Below the pieces are notes generated by a model that did no database searches, was not told the DNA's origin, and was given only the letters and a program-made list of their open reading frames with translations. Below, piece after piece: positions 45,312 through 54,187 of a DNA stretch of 64,000 bases (the first letter of the stretch is position 1; each line of letters opens with the position of its first letter). Both the position numbers and the translations under genes were made by a program. This DNA comes from Fibrobacter sp. UWB4. GTDB taxonomy: Bacteria > Fibrobacterota > Fibrobacteria > Fibrobacterales > Fibrobacteraceae. The DNA lies in NCBI RefSeq assembly GCF_002210345.1, contig NZ_MWQI01000002.1, positions 186,001 through 250,000 on the forward strand. The letters are read 5' to 3'.

Positions 45312-46679
45312 ATGCCATCCATCGACTTTTTCACAAAAGAAACTTCGACGTCCTCGTTCATCTTGGACGTCCTTTCTTCTGTGGATAACACCGTCGATGT
45401 TCACACCCCAACAAGCGACAAGGCGCCCGAAATCGCAGAAGCTTTGCGCACTCCGCTCGCCGCAATTGTCATCTGGGACCTCGATTCTTTCACTGCTAAA
45501 AATGCAGAATTGCTTTCGAGCCTTCGCGAATTCAGCCCGGATTCCATGATTCTCGCCTACGCGGAATCACCCGAACGCTACAGCGAAGTTTCAAGCAAGC
45601 TCTACGACACGATTCTCTCCGTCGAAGCGCTTCGCCTCCACCTGATGAGCAAGATTGCGAGGCTCAAGGAAATCTACAACGCAAAGCGCATTTTCCGCGA
45701 AAGAATGTCGCACCTCGTCGGCAAAAGCGAAGCCATGCAGCACCTCCGCAAAAAAGTGGAACGCGCCATCTTGCACACGGGTCCCGTCCTCATCCAAGGA
45801 GAATCGGGCGTCGGCAAAGACCTAGTCGCACGAGCCATCGCTTGCGTTTACGACAAATTCGTCACCGTCAACTGTAGCGCCATTCCAGAATCACTTTTCG
45901 AAAGTGAACTTTTCGGCCATACGCGCGGAGCATTCACAGGCGCCCAAAACGAACGCATAGGTCTTTTCGAAGATGCAAACGGCGGCGCCATCTTCCTAGA
46001 CGAAATCGGCGATATGCCACTACACGCACAAGTCAAGCTGTTGCGCGTCATCCAGAATCACGAGATCCGCCCCATCGGTGCAAACAAGACGCGACACATC
46101 GACGTGCGCATCATCGCCGCCACAAACCGAGACCTCCGCGAAGAAATCCGCGAAAAACGCTTCCGCGAAGACCTTTACTACCGCCTGAACGTAATTCCGA
46201 TGCAGCTTTCGCCGCTCCGCGACCGCAAAGAAGACATCGAAGACTTGGCGAATTACTTTATCCGCCAGTACGCCCCCGAAGGCGAGCCTTACACGCTCTC
46301 GCCAGAAGCTTTACAAAAGCTTCAGAACCACAACTGGCCAGGCAACATTCGCGAACTCGAAAACGTCATCCAGCGCGCCCTCTGCTTTACAGACCCAGGC
46401 ATTTTACGTGCCGAAGATTTGCAAATCGACGAAAGTTCCGACAGCTATTCAACAAGCTTTACTAGCGCCGATCGTGCCGCGATAAAAGCATTCAACGCGA
46501 GCAATTACGAAGAATTCCGCGACTTGCAGCTCGACGAAGAACGTGAATTTTTGAAATCGACCATCCGCAATTGCGATGGTTCCGTAAGCCTTGCCGCCGA
46601 ACGGCTCCGCATGAACCGCACGGCCCTCTACAACCGACTCACACGACTTGGCTTAAGCGTTAAAAACGTTCAATCTTAA
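45312..46679 (+). CDS. Sigma-54-dependent transcriptional activator with degenerate receiver
   Basis: 455 aa. Residues 1-120 resemble a receiver fold ([20 protein letters not shown]) but lack the usual acidic pair and the Lys context, so phosphorylation is doubtful. The AAA+ domain (~135-370) has GESGVGKD, the sigma-54 loop GAFTGA, DEIGDMP and the arginine-finger stretch [14 protein letters not shown] Fis-type helix-turn-helix ([27 protein letters not shown]) ends the protein. It would activate RpoN promoters. No Shine-Dalgarno sequence is seen; its last 20 nt overlap the convergent TraB-like gene. Confidence 0.92.
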   Translation: MPSIDFFTKETSTSSFILDVLSSVDNTVDVHTPTSDKAPEIAEALRTPLAAIVIWDLDSFTAKNAELLSSLREFSPDSMILAYAESPERYSEVSSKLYDTILSVEALRLHLMSKIARLKEIYNAKRIFRERMSHLVGKSEAMQHLRKKVERAILHTGPVLIQGESGVGKDLVARAIACVYDKFVTVNCSAIPESLFESELFGHTRGAFTGAQNERIGLFEDANGGAIFLDEIGDMPLHAQVKLLRVIQNHEIRPIGANKTRHIDVRIIAATNRDLREEIREKRFREDLYYRLNVIPMQLSPLRDRKEDIEDLANYFIRQYAPEGEPYTLSPEALQKLQNHNWPGNIRELENVIQRALCFTDPGILRAEDLQIDESSDSYSTSFTSADRAAIKAFNASNYEEFRDLQLDEEREFLKSTIRNCDGSVSLAAERLRMNRTALYNRLTRLGLSVKNVQS

Positions 46680-47613
46680 AACCGCGCTTGCGAAGCGCAT
46701 CAATCACGTTGTCTTTTTCAAGCGCCAAGTGCGCTACGCCGACCACAACAAAAACATTCCTATTTTCGCGCAAGAAAGATGCAATTGATTCGGCCATTTT
46801 AGCATTGCGATTCAAATAAACACGTTGTTCGAAACCTTCCTTAAATTTCTGATCGCTAGACGACGTTTCTTCACTTTCGTCTTCTTCGTCATCTTTATTC
46901 AGCAAACTACGCAACAAATCGTCATCACCCGTTTTCCAAGCGTGAATCAAGTTTTTCACAAGCGTTTCAAATTCCGCAATTTCACGCAAAGTCGTCTTTA
47001 AGTAATACACTCCCGCCGAATCCGATTCCGTCGTATCAGCAAGCGCGCCAATCTGTTCTTCAGCTGTTTCCAGACCGACAATGGCCTTGCCGTTTGCAGC
47101 CGCTCTGTCCAAAAGCACATAGTCAATCCCGTATTCAGGATTCAATCCAGCCTGTTCAAATGCATACGCACTCAGCGTTGTCGCTACAAGCCAGGGGCGC
47201 ATTTTTTCAAATACCACCATAGGAATATCCCAGGCCGCACAAAGGCTATCCAAAGTATTCCACATTTCCGGCGGCAGAATATCACGGAGTAATCTTTCAT
47301 CAAGCATTCCCTGCGAAACTGATTCCTTGCCAATCTCTTTCACGACTTCTTCATCGTTCATGTTGAGTTCTACGGCAAGCTCCTCCGCATGGGCAAACGC
47401 AGAATCAATCACAGGAGCAAGCGGGTACAAAGTCGAATCCGCCAAATGAATGCTTCCGAGCACCCACACCGAAGAATTTTCATCGGAGACCTTCCAAAAG
47501 AAATGCTTCTGTTCCGAGGTGCCAGCCGCACTCCGGTTCCCCGCACACGATGACAAGCAAAGCGCAACACAAAACACACCAATAGCGTAAAATAAAATCA
47601 AAGAGCGTCGCAT
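46660..47613 (-). CDS. TraB/GumN-family lipoprotein
   Basis: 317 aa. Lipobox LSSC (Cys23). The family's first motif VWVLGSIHLADSTLYPL contains the GxxH, with ELNMN after it, and a distal [26 protein letters not shown] carries the second GxxH-like site. These proteins are suspected metalloproteases of the Tiki type. Its start overlaps the end of the ABC ATPase gene by 16 nt, so it is translated with the transporter. Confidence 0.88.
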   Translation of the reverse strand: MRRSLILFYAIGVFCVALCLSSCAGNRSAAGTSEQKHFFWKVSDENSSVWVLGSIHLADSTLYPLAPVIDSAFAHAEELAVELNMNDEEVVKEIGKESVSQGMLDERLLRDILPPEMWNTLDSLCAAWDIPMVVFEKMRPWLVATTLSAYAFEQAGLNPEYGIDYVLLDRAAANGKAIVGLETAEEQIGALADTTESDSAGVYYLKTTLREIAEFETLVKNLIHAWKTGDDDLLRSLLNKDDEEDESEETSSSDQKFKEGFEQRVYLNRNAKMAESIASFLRENRNVFVVVGVAHLALEKDNVIDALRKRGFKIERF

Positions 47614-48350
47614 ATTTCCGTCCAGTCTAACAAACCCGTTTTTCTCGCATCAGCCGCAGACGCCACGCGCACAGCACCACCATTCACGACCATAATCTTA
47701 TCGCAATAGCGCTCCGCATATTCCACGGAATGCGTCGAAACAACAATGCCCATTTGACGTTCCACGGCAATTTTTTTGAGCAATCTGAAAAGCGCATGGC
47801 TACGCGGAATATCCAAAAACGCATTCGGTTCATCAAGCAACAAGATTTTCACCTGCTGCGCCACAGCCTCCGCCAAAAACACACGGCTACGTTCACCATC
47901 GCTCAGTTCTGCAATCGGGCGATTCGCAAAATTTGCCACATCCAAAAGATCCATCGATTCTTTGACAATGCGGTTATCTTCATCCGTACGGCTGTCAAAA
48001 ATTCCCGAATACGGCGAACGTCCCAAGCGCACAAATTCACTCACGCTCATTCGCGGGGGCACAGCACTCGACATTCGCACGAGCGAGATTTCCTGAGCGC
48101 GTTCACGAGGCGCCCATTCCGTAAGAGATTTACCTTCAAGCGAAACCTCGCCTGCCACCGGCGCAAGCAAGCCTGCAAAAGTTTTTAACAGCGAGCTTTT
48201 ACCGCAACCATTCTCGCCCATCAAAGCCACAACCATTCCCGACGAGAGCGAAAAATCAAACGGGCTTTTCATTGTTTCAAGCGCCTTGCCATAGCCGACA
48301 AGCAAATCCTTACATTCCAACAAAGCGTTCTGCGATTCAACATTCGTCAT
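47598..48350 (-). CDS. FecE/BtuD-type ABC transporter ATPase
   Basis: 250 aa from ATG 48350, with AGGGGG before it; the open frame further upstream lies inside the permease gene. Walker A MGENGCGKSS, signature LSDGERSRVFLAEAVAQ, Walker B ILLLDEPNAFLD and switch His in VVSTHSVEYAERY. It powers uptake of siderophore, haem or cobalamin with the adjoining permease. No binding protein or TonB receptor is in the window. Confidence 0.92.
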   Translation of the reverse strand: MTNVESQNALLECKDLLVGYGKALETMKSPFDFSLSSGMVVALMGENGCGKSSLLKTFAGLLAPVAGEVSLEGKSLTEWAPRERAQEISLVRMSSAVPPRMSVSEFVRLGRSPYSGIFDSRTDEDNRIVKESMDLLDVANFANRPIAELSDGERSRVFLAEAVAQQVKILLLDEPNAFLDIPRSHALFRLLKKIAVERQMGIVVSTHSVEYAERYCDKIMVVNGGAVRVASAADARKTGLLDWTEICDAL

Positions 48351-48358
48351 AAAGCCCC

Positions 48359-49327
48359 CTAAATCCGCGAACCGGAACCGCGCACAAGCACCCACAAAAT
48401 CACAGGAACACCCACCAGCGAAAGCACCGCATTCAACGGCACCGAAGCCGGGAATAGTCCGCCCAAAAGCGCAAGCGCCACACCACACAACGCCGCCCCG
48501 GGCAAAAGTACGCGATGATTCGTCGTCTTGAAAAGCAGATAAGCTAAATGCGGCACTGCAATCCCGATGAACGCGACAGGCCCGCAAAACGCCGTTGTCG
48601 CTCCCGCCAAAAGGCTCGCCCCGAGCAACACACAAATCTTGGAACGCTTCACGTTTAACCCAAGCCCATGCGCAAAATCATCGCCCAAAAGCGCCGCATT
48701 CAAATACCGCAGCGAAACGCCAATCATCACCAATCCCACAAGCACAGCGGCCACAAAAATCCAGACATCACCGAGCGTCACGCGCCCAAAGCTACCCATG
48801 CCCCACGCCACATACACGCGCAGCGATTCCGAAGAGTTCCCAGCAATCAAGACGCTTACAATCGAATCGATAAAGTAACCTGTCAAAAGTCCGACAATCA
48901 AAAGTACGCCCGTCTGCGCAAAACGCGTCGCCGCAAACATCACGACAAGTGTCACAAGCAAAGCTCCAAGCGCCGCCGATCCCAGTACGCCGACACTTCC
49001 AAAGCCAATACCCGCCAAAAGCGCAAGCGCCACACCGAGACTAGCACCACTGCTAATGCCAAGTACAAACGGTCCCGCAAGCGGATTCCGGAATACCGTC
49101 TGTAGCGACAAGCCCGACACAGCAAGCGACGCACCCGCCAAAATCGCGGCAATCATTCGCGGAATTCTCAAGTTCCACAAGATGTTCGACGAAACATCCG
49201 CACCCGGACTAAACAGCGCCTGCACCACCGACGAAAACGGAATGTTCACCGCGCCAAAGCAAAGCGTCGCCACGCACAGCAACACAATCAAAATCACCAA
49301 CGCTATAAAACCAATCAACAACCGCCG
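48359..49327 (-). CDS. FecCD/BtuC-type ABC transporter permease
   Basis: 322 aa from TTG 49327, where GGAGG lies 6 nt upstream; a start at TTG 49357 adds ten residues without a ribosome site. About nine to ten membrane helices and the FecCD hallmarks: LRIPRMIAAILAGASLAVSGLSLQTVFRNPLAGPFVLGISSGASLG, FIGIAVPHLAYLLF. Only 8 nt separate it from the ATPase. No cobalamin riboswitch or Fur box is evident in the short upstream region. Confidence 0.92.
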   Translation of the reverse strand, partial: RRLLIGFIALVILIVLLCVATLCFGAVNIPFSSVVQALFSPGADVSSNILWNLRIPRMIAAILAGASLAVSGLSLQTVFRNPLAGPFVLGISSGASLGVALALLAGIGFGSVGVLGSAALGALLVTLVVMFAATRFAQTGVLLIVGLLTGYFIDSIVSVLIAGNSSESLRVYVAWGMGSFGRVTLGDVWIFVAAVLVGLVMIGVSLRYLNAALLGDDFAHGLGLNVKRSKICVLLGASLLAGATTAFCGPVAFIGIAVPHLAYLLFKTTNHRVLLPGAALCGVALALLGGLFPASVPLNAVLSLVGVPVILWVLVRGSGSRI

Positions 49328-49425
49328 CAAAACAATCCTCCAATTATTCAAACACAACCATAGAAAATTTCAATAAATTTATAAAAAGCTCCGATTCAAT
49401 ACATCTGAATAATACAAAAAAGCAT

Positions 49426-49454
49426 TTGAGCGACAAGACAATAATTTCTATCTT
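49426..49454 (+). promoter_or_regulatory. Near-leaderless promoter of nspC
   Basis: TTGAGC (49426-49431), exactly 17 bp, TATCTT (49449-49454), 7 nt, ATG 49462. No Shine-Dalgarno sequence. Confidence 0.6.
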
Positions 49455-49461
49455 TTTCACC

Positions 49462-50589
49462 ATGCTCGACTATTCTCAAGTTCCAAGTCCCTGTTTCGTA
49501 CTTGACGAAACACGTCTCCGCCGCAATATGGAAATCCTCGACGATATCCAGAAAAAGACCGGCGTCAAAATCATCTGCGCTCTCAAGGGTTACAGCTTCT
49601 GGCGTTCCTTCCCACTCATCGGCGAATACCTCGCCGGCGCCACCGCCTCTAGCCTCAACGAAGCCCGCCTCGCACGCGAAGAGATGAACAAGGAAGTCCA
49701 CGTCTTTGCACCCGTCTACGAAGACGACGAAATCGACGCCATCCTCGATGCAGCGGACCACATCACGTTCAACAGCTTTTCTCAGTGGCTGCGCTTCAAG
49801 GACAAGACGCTCGCCCATGGCGTGAGTGCCGGCATCCGCGTGAACCCGGAATTTTCGACAGTCGAAACCGACATTTACAACCCTTGCGGTAAGTTCTCCC
49901 GCCTCGGCGTGACCGAAAAAGAATTCAAGCCCGAACTCCTCGACGGCATTGACGGGCTACACTTCCATGCACTTTGCGAACAAGATGCCGACGCCCTAGA
50001 AGGCGTTCTCGCCGCATTTGAAAAGCACTTCGGCAAGTACCTCCCGCAAATGAAGTGGGTGAACTTCGGCGGTGGCCACCACATCACCCGCAAGGACTAC
50101 CACCGCGACGAACTCGTGCGCATCCTCAAGGATTTCTCCGCACGCTACCCGCACTTGCAGGTCATCATGGAACCGGGCGAAGCCATCGGCTGGCAGACCG
50201 GTGAACTCGTCACAAGCGTTGGCGACATCGTCCACAACGAAATGGACATTGCAATACTCAACGTATCCATCAGCGCCCACATGCCGGACTGCCTCGAAAT
50301 GCCTTACCGTCCAAGCGTCATCGGCGCCGCATTCCCGGGAGAAAAAGCTCACACGTACAAGCTCACGGGCAATTCCTGCCTCGCCGGCGACCAGCTCGGT
50401 GATTTCTCGTTCGACGAACCGCTCAAGGTCGGCGACCGCATCATCTTCGAAGACATGATCCACTACACGATGGTCAAGACCACATTCTTCAACGGTGTGC
50501 GCCATCCGAGCATTGGCAAGTTCGACGAAAACGGCAAGTTCCACCTGCTGCACAAATTCACGTACGAGCAGTTTAAGGATAAGCTGTAG
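49462..50589 (+). CDS. nspC: Carboxynorspermidine/carboxyspermidine decarboxylase
   Basis: 375 aa. PLP-binding Lys42 in CALKGY, SSLNEARLA, GIRVNPEFSTVETDIYNPCGKFSRLG, HFHALCEQDAD, NFGGGHHIT, the glycine-rich MEPGEAIGWQTGELV and HYTMVKTTFFNG match NspC, a fold III PLP enzyme. It completes (nor)spermidine synthesis by the carboxyspermidine route. The partner dehydrogenase is not nearby. The start at 49462 follows homology of MLDYSQVPSPCFVL and the promoter position. Confidence 0.95.
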   Translation: MLDYSQVPSPCFVLDETRLRRNMEILDDIQKKTGVKIICALKGYSFWRSFPLIGEYLAGATASSLNEARLAREEMNKEVHVFAPVYEDDEIDAILDAADHITFNSFSQWLRFKDKTLAHGVSAGIRVNPEFSTVETDIYNPCGKFSRLGVTEKEFKPELLDGIDGLHFHALCEQDADALEGVLAAFEKHFGKYLPQMKWVNFGGGHHITRKDYHRDELVRILKDFSARYPHLQVIMEPGEAIGWQTGELVTSVGDIVHNEMDIAILNVSISAHMPDCLEMPYRPSVIGAAFPGEKAHTYKLTGNSCLAGDQLGDFSFDEPLKVGDRIIFEDMIHYTMVKTTFFNGVRHPSIGKFDENGKFHLLHKFTYEQFKDKL

Positions 50590-50626
50590 ACTCGCAGAAA
50601 TATAAAGTCAAGCGCTCCACATTTCT

Positions 50627-52378
50627 CTATTTAACACAAACTATTCGTTTTGCGTTTCCTATTACTAAAACATAACTGCCTTGCCGAGGCACGGGCACAA
50701 CAATGTTTGTTGCGGAAACTGAGCCATTAACGACAACCTGTCCCTGCATGTCAAAAACCGCATAAGGAGTTCCTTTATGGAATCCCGAAACATATATCCT
50801 TCGGGATTCTAACTGAACTTTAATTTGAGGAATGACCTTAGAAATAAATGTTTCAGAGCCTACATGAGAGCTACTGGAAACACTATTTGAGCTACTAGAA
50901 TTGCCTTGGGAGCTAGAAGACAGCACATCCTTACCGGGTTCAACAGGAGAAACAGTGCCATCGATATATTTCCACACAGAAGGAGCCTTTGCATTTAACG
51001 TATCCGCAAAAGCCCTTGACGAAAAAATATTTAAAGGCTTGCCGATCGCCTTCCCCGGTTCTCCATACGTTCCATTGCTGTTATAATAAAGTCGCATATC
51101 AGTAGTGGCGTTCATCGCTGTAGCGTAAATATAGCGGCTATAGCAATCGCTCGAAAGTTCCGATGCCGCAGAAAAGGAATTGAACACTTTTTTTGTATTT
51201 GGTGTAATCCCCCCTACATACGCCTGACAGTCACTGTTTGCGAAAACCGGTTGCATATTGGCGACAACATTTCCCCAGTTAGCATTATTTACCAAGGAAT
51301 CCTGAGCATACCCCACCACACCGCCGGCAAAAAGCATGGCGACATCGCCCACAATACTCATTAAGATTGTCACATCTCCCTTATTGACAGATCTACTCAC
51401 CATTCCGTGGGGAGCATAGCCGACGATACCTCCGACATAGCCATCCATACCAGCAAAACTCGTCTTGTTATCGATCATAATGTTTCCATAGTTTATGGAG
51501 TTTTCAATACGAGCCGACATCCCAGAAACCTCAGCAGCTATACCACCAGCATGAAACTTAATCGAATAAGTGATGGAAACCGTACTACTAGAGCGATTAT
51601 CTTTTATAGCCTTTTCAAAATCACCTTTAACAGTAATATTTCCGCGGTTTATGCAATGGCTAACAATACCGTCTTCCATTTCACCGACAATACCACCCAT
51701 AGAAAAGACAGCCTCGTCATTTGTTCCATTGAATTCACAATAAGAAATTGTTCCTGTATTTGAACCAACAATTCCACCCAAAAACGCGGGTCCCGAAGCG
51801 TTCATCCTATCATTGAAATCTTTAAAAGAAATATTTTTTGCATATTCCAGGTAATCTCGAAAAATCGCATAGACCTGCGTTTCAGTCTCTTCCAAAGAAG
51901 CTTCTACAACGCAGTCACTGATTGAACCCTGATTTACCGCAGCAACGCCTCCACCAAAGCCACTGTTTTCCGCAACTATAAGAGAAGACGTTATTTTTAA
52001 ATTGGACACCATACCATTTGTGCCGATATAACCAAAAAGCCCTGCGATTTTACCTTTACTATAAATTCCTTGAATAGTAAAATCATCTCCATCAAAAATT
52101 CCGTCAAAGGCATGGCTTTCTTCAGAGCCAATCGGAATCCAAGAAAGTGAATTTGATGTTGCAGATTCGTTAATTACAATATTCTTTGTCAACACAGCAT
52201 TTGCATTCGTATTCCCGTCATTCACAAATTCCGCAAACCAAGCCAATTCCTGCGGTGTTGATATGAGATAATATTTTTTCCCATTTCGCATCGATTGTTG
52301 CGGCTGAATCGTAGAACCATCCCAAGTGGCCATGGCAAAAGATGCACAAAGAAAGATCGTTATAATTATTTTTTTCAT
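50627..52378 (-). CDS. Secreted GLUG-repeat surface protein (paralogue 1)
   Basis: 583 aa from ATG 52378 (signal peptide MKKIIITIFLCASFAMA). It opens WDGSTIQPQ...YYLISTPQELAWFAEFVNDG, then holds repeats of the GLUG type: GLFGYIGTNGMVSNLKI, GGIVGSNTGTISYCEF, GGIVGEMEDGIVSHC, GGIVGYAPHGMVSRSVNKG, GGVVGYAQDSLVNNA. A Ser-rich linker and a C-terminal sorting-type domain (RIYVSGFHKGTPYAVFDMQGQ...GSYVLVIG) end it. GLUG repeats form beta-helices in adhesins and proteases; the role here is probably surface attachment. It is paralogous to the gene at 58.4 kb. Confidence 0.85.
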   Translation of the reverse strand: MKKIIITIFLCASFAMATWDGSTIQPQQSMRNGKKYYLISTPQELAWFAEFVNDGNTNANAVLTKNIVINESATSNSLSWIPIGSEESHAFDGIFDGDDFTIQGIYSKGKIAGLFGYIGTNGMVSNLKITSSLIVAENSGFGGGVAAVNQGSISDCVVEASLEETETQVYAIFRDYLEYAKNISFKDFNDRMNASGPAFLGGIVGSNTGTISYCEFNGTNDEAVFSMGGIVGEMEDGIVSHCINRGNITVKGDFEKAIKDNRSSSTVSITYSIKFHAGGIAAEVSGMSARIENSINYGNIMIDNKTSFAGMDGYVGGIVGYAPHGMVSRSVNKGDVTILMSIVGDVAMLFAGGVVGYAQDSLVNNANWGNVVANMQPVFANSDCQAYVGGITPNTKKVFNSFSAASELSSDCYSRYIYATAMNATTDMRLYYNSNGTYGEPGKAIGKPLNIFSSRAFADTLNAKAPSVWKYIDGTVSPVEPGKDVLSSSSQGNSSSSNSVSSSSHVGSETFISKVIPQIKVQLESRRIYVSGFHKGTPYAVFDMQGQVVVNGSVSATNIVVPVPRQGSYVLVIGNAKRIVCVK

Positions 52379-52474
52379 TGTACTCGAACCTTTTAAGCCC
52401 CCCAAAAGTAAACCTTCCACAATAGTAATAATAGCTTTTTCAATCACTCAAAAGAAACAAGCAATATTAAAAAC

Positions 52475-52480
52475 TATATT
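52475..52480 (+). promoter_or_regulatory. -10 element of tsaE
   Basis: TATATT followed by TAGGC and GTG 52486, resembling the folK and DUF4321-like starts. No clear -35 box. Confidence 0.4.
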
Positions 52481-52485
52481 TAGGC

Positions 52486-52905
52486 GTGATTATGCGTTTC
52501 ACATCAGAACAAGACACATACAACTGGGCGCTTGGATTTGCGAAGGAACTCAAGGTCGGCGACAAAGTCGCCCTCTACGGAAACCTCGGCGCAGGCAAGA
52601 CCGTCATTAGCCGCGGCATCTGCAAAGGTCTCGGTTTCGATGGCACGGTCTGCTCCCCGACCTACACCATCCTCCACGAATACCCAAACAACCCACCCAT
52701 TTTCCACTTCGACCTGTACCGTCTCGAAGGCGGCGCAGACCTTTATGAAGTCGGCATGGACCCGGACTATCTCGAAAGCGGCATCAGCCTCATCGAATGG
52801 CCCGAGCGATTAGAAGAAAACGACGCAGGCATCACCCACGTCGTTAAAATCCAAATCATTTCCGAAACCGAACGCGAAATTTCTGTTGAGAAAATCGCGA
52901 AGTAA
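52486..52905 (+). CDS. tsaE: tRNA threonylcarbamoyladenosine biosynthesis ATPase TsaE
   Basis: 139 aa from GTG 52486, or 137 aa from ATG 52492 if the AGG at 52482-52484 acts as ribosome site; both are possible. P-loop ALYGNLGAGKTVISRGI, CSPTYTILHEYP, FHFDLYRLEGGADLYEVGMDPDYLESGISLIEWPERL are the family's motifs. It drives the TsaBDE complex that makes t6A37 in tRNAs reading ANN codons. Confidence 0.95.
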   Translation: MIMRFTSEQDTYNWALGFAKELKVGDKVALYGNLGAGKTVISRGICKGLGFDGTVCSPTYTILHEYPNNPPIFHFDLYRLEGGADLYEVGMDPDYLESGISLIEWPERLEENDAGITHVVKIQIISETEREISVEKIAK

Positions 52906-52924
52906 TACCTTTTTTCGTAGAAAT

Positions 52925-52997
52925 TGTCATTCCCGATTTAATCGGGAATCTCCATCTCGCTCATAAAAAGGCGATGCCGGAACAAGTCCGGCATGAC
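52925..52997. repeat. Two REP-like palindromes
   Basis: TTGTCATTCCCGATT/AATCGGGAATC (52925-52950) and ATGCCGGA-ACAAG-TCCGGCATGACA (52974-52997), in opposite orientation, downstream of tsaE. Confidence 0.65.
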
Positions 52998-53002
52998 ATC
53001 TT

Positions 53003-53037
53003 AATTCCTAATTCCGAAATCCTAATTCCGAATTATT
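53003..53037. repeat. Heptamer array, 5 units, abutting a stop codon
   Basis: AATTCCT, AATTCCG, AAATCCT, AATTCCG, AATTATT; on the other strand AGGAATT/CGGAATT, the same words as in the uvrA-like gene. It touches the stop codon of the gene at 53038. Confidence 0.75.
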
Positions 53038-53724
53038 TTAGACTTTTTTGCGTTTCTTACGAGCATGTTTCTTGTTCGCTTTTTCAATGGAATCAGCAAC
53101 AGCTTTTGCACGGAGTTCCGCAGCGACCTGTGCCAAAGAATCCGCAACAGCCTTAGCCTTCGCAATCGAATCGGCACGAGCAGCGGCAGCAGCGACACTA
53201 GCCTTGATGGCATCGTTTTCTGCAATGTTGTTCCAGTCCTTGCGGTCCCCCTGACTTAAAAGCATCGGCCCCTTGTAATCCTTCACGACATTGAATGCTG
53301 CAACGGTATCACGGGCAGCCATGGCACCCATAGCTTCAGCATACAGGTCCTTCTGCTGGTTGCGCAAGTCTTCAATCGCGCCCAGACGGTTCTGGCGGAG
53401 GATTTCCATGGAATCGCTCACAAAGCCCAAGTCCCACGTTTCGTTATAGCAGGCTTCGGCTTCCACATACTTAGCTGCATCCGTTTCAGCGGCTACATAC
53501 AAAGCATCGCACTTAGCAAAAGCATCCGCACTCTTTTGCTTGGCATACTGGTAGTAGTAATAACAACCGACAATCAAGCCAGCAAGCACCAGCAAGAACA
53601 CGCCGTCCTGCCAGCCCATAATCGGCGCCTGCGGAAGTTTCGGTCTCCCGTTAACGGTTTCACCGGCTTCCAGTTTTTCTTCAGCCTCGTCAAACGGGCT
53701 TTTTCCATTCAAGAAACTAAACAT
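53038..53724 (-). CDS. Single-pass membrane protein with Ala-rich helical tail, unknown function
   Basis: 228 aa. A cytoplasmic N-terminus (MFSFLNGKSPFDEAEEKLEAGETV), one membrane helix (GVFLLVLAGLIVGCYYYYQ, ~40-58), a helical region (~60-170) and a coiled-coil-like Ala/Lys tail (RADSIAKAKAVADSLAQ, LRAKAVADSIEKA) ending in a strongly basic KKHARKKRKKV. No family is recognised. It follows sufE by 9 nt on the same strand, so it is probably the last gene of that operon. Confidence 0.75.
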   Translation of the reverse strand: MFSFLNGKSPFDEAEEKLEAGETVNGRPKLPQAPIMGWQDGVFLLVLAGLIVGCYYYYQYAKQKSADAFAKCDALYVAAETDAAKYVEAEACYNETWDLGFVSDSMEILRQNRLGAIEDLRNQQKDLYAEAMGAMAARDTVAAFNVVKDYKGPMLLSQGDRKDWNNIAENDAIKASVAAAAARADSIAKAKAVADSLAQVAAELRAKAVADSIEKANKKHARKKRKKV

Positions 53725-53733
53725 AGAGTCGTC

Positions 53734-54186
53734 CTATTTTTTTGAAATTGCGTCAAAGACGCGTGCGTATAAATAAATCTGTTTCAAAAGGCTTGCAAAA
53801 CCGTTCGAGCGCGTCGGCGAAAGCCCGACATTGAGTCCAATCTGCTGGAAAAACGTCGGATCTACCGAAAGGATATCGGCAGGAGCCATGTCATTGAAAA
53901 TCTGCAAGGCAAGCGCACCGAGGCCACGGCTAATGAGCGGATTCGTCGTACCGCCTTCCACGTCCATCTCAAAATGGATTTTTGCGCCATCAAATTTCGG
54001 CACAAGATACATTGTCGAAGCACAGCCCTGAATAATGAACTTCTCCGCCTTGAGGGAAGCATCCATACCCTTGTGCTCACGGGCCAAATCCAAGAGGAAT
54101 TTCCACTTGTCATCCGGGTCTGTGAACGAAGCAAATTTTGCTCTAATCTTTTCTTGACGATCAACAATACTTTCTGACATAATCAT
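53734..54186 (-). CDS. sufE: SufE-family sulfur acceptor
   Basis: 150 aa from ATG 54186 (54180 is an alternative). The sulfur-accepting Cys lies in FIIQGCASTMYLVP (near residue 55), DPDDKWKFLLDLAREH precedes and SPTRSNGFASLLKQIYLYA ends it. SufE takes persulfide from SufS and stimulates iron-sulfur cluster assembly. SufS and SufBCD are not in the window. It starts right after the flavoprotein stop. Confidence 0.92.
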   Translation of the reverse strand: MIMSESIVDRQEKIRAKFASFTDPDDKWKFLLDLAREHKGMDASLKAEKFIIQGCASTMYLVPKFDGAKIHFEMDVEGGTTNPLISRGLGALALQIFNDMAPADILSVDPTFFQQIGLNVGLSPTRSNGFASLLKQIYLYARVFDAISKK

Positions 54187-54187
54187 A

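Noticed and set aside
49328-49461. Cobalamin riboswitch or Fur box upstream of the FecCD permease
   Set aside because: The gap is too short and lacks a B12-box or a TGATAAT-type palindrome.
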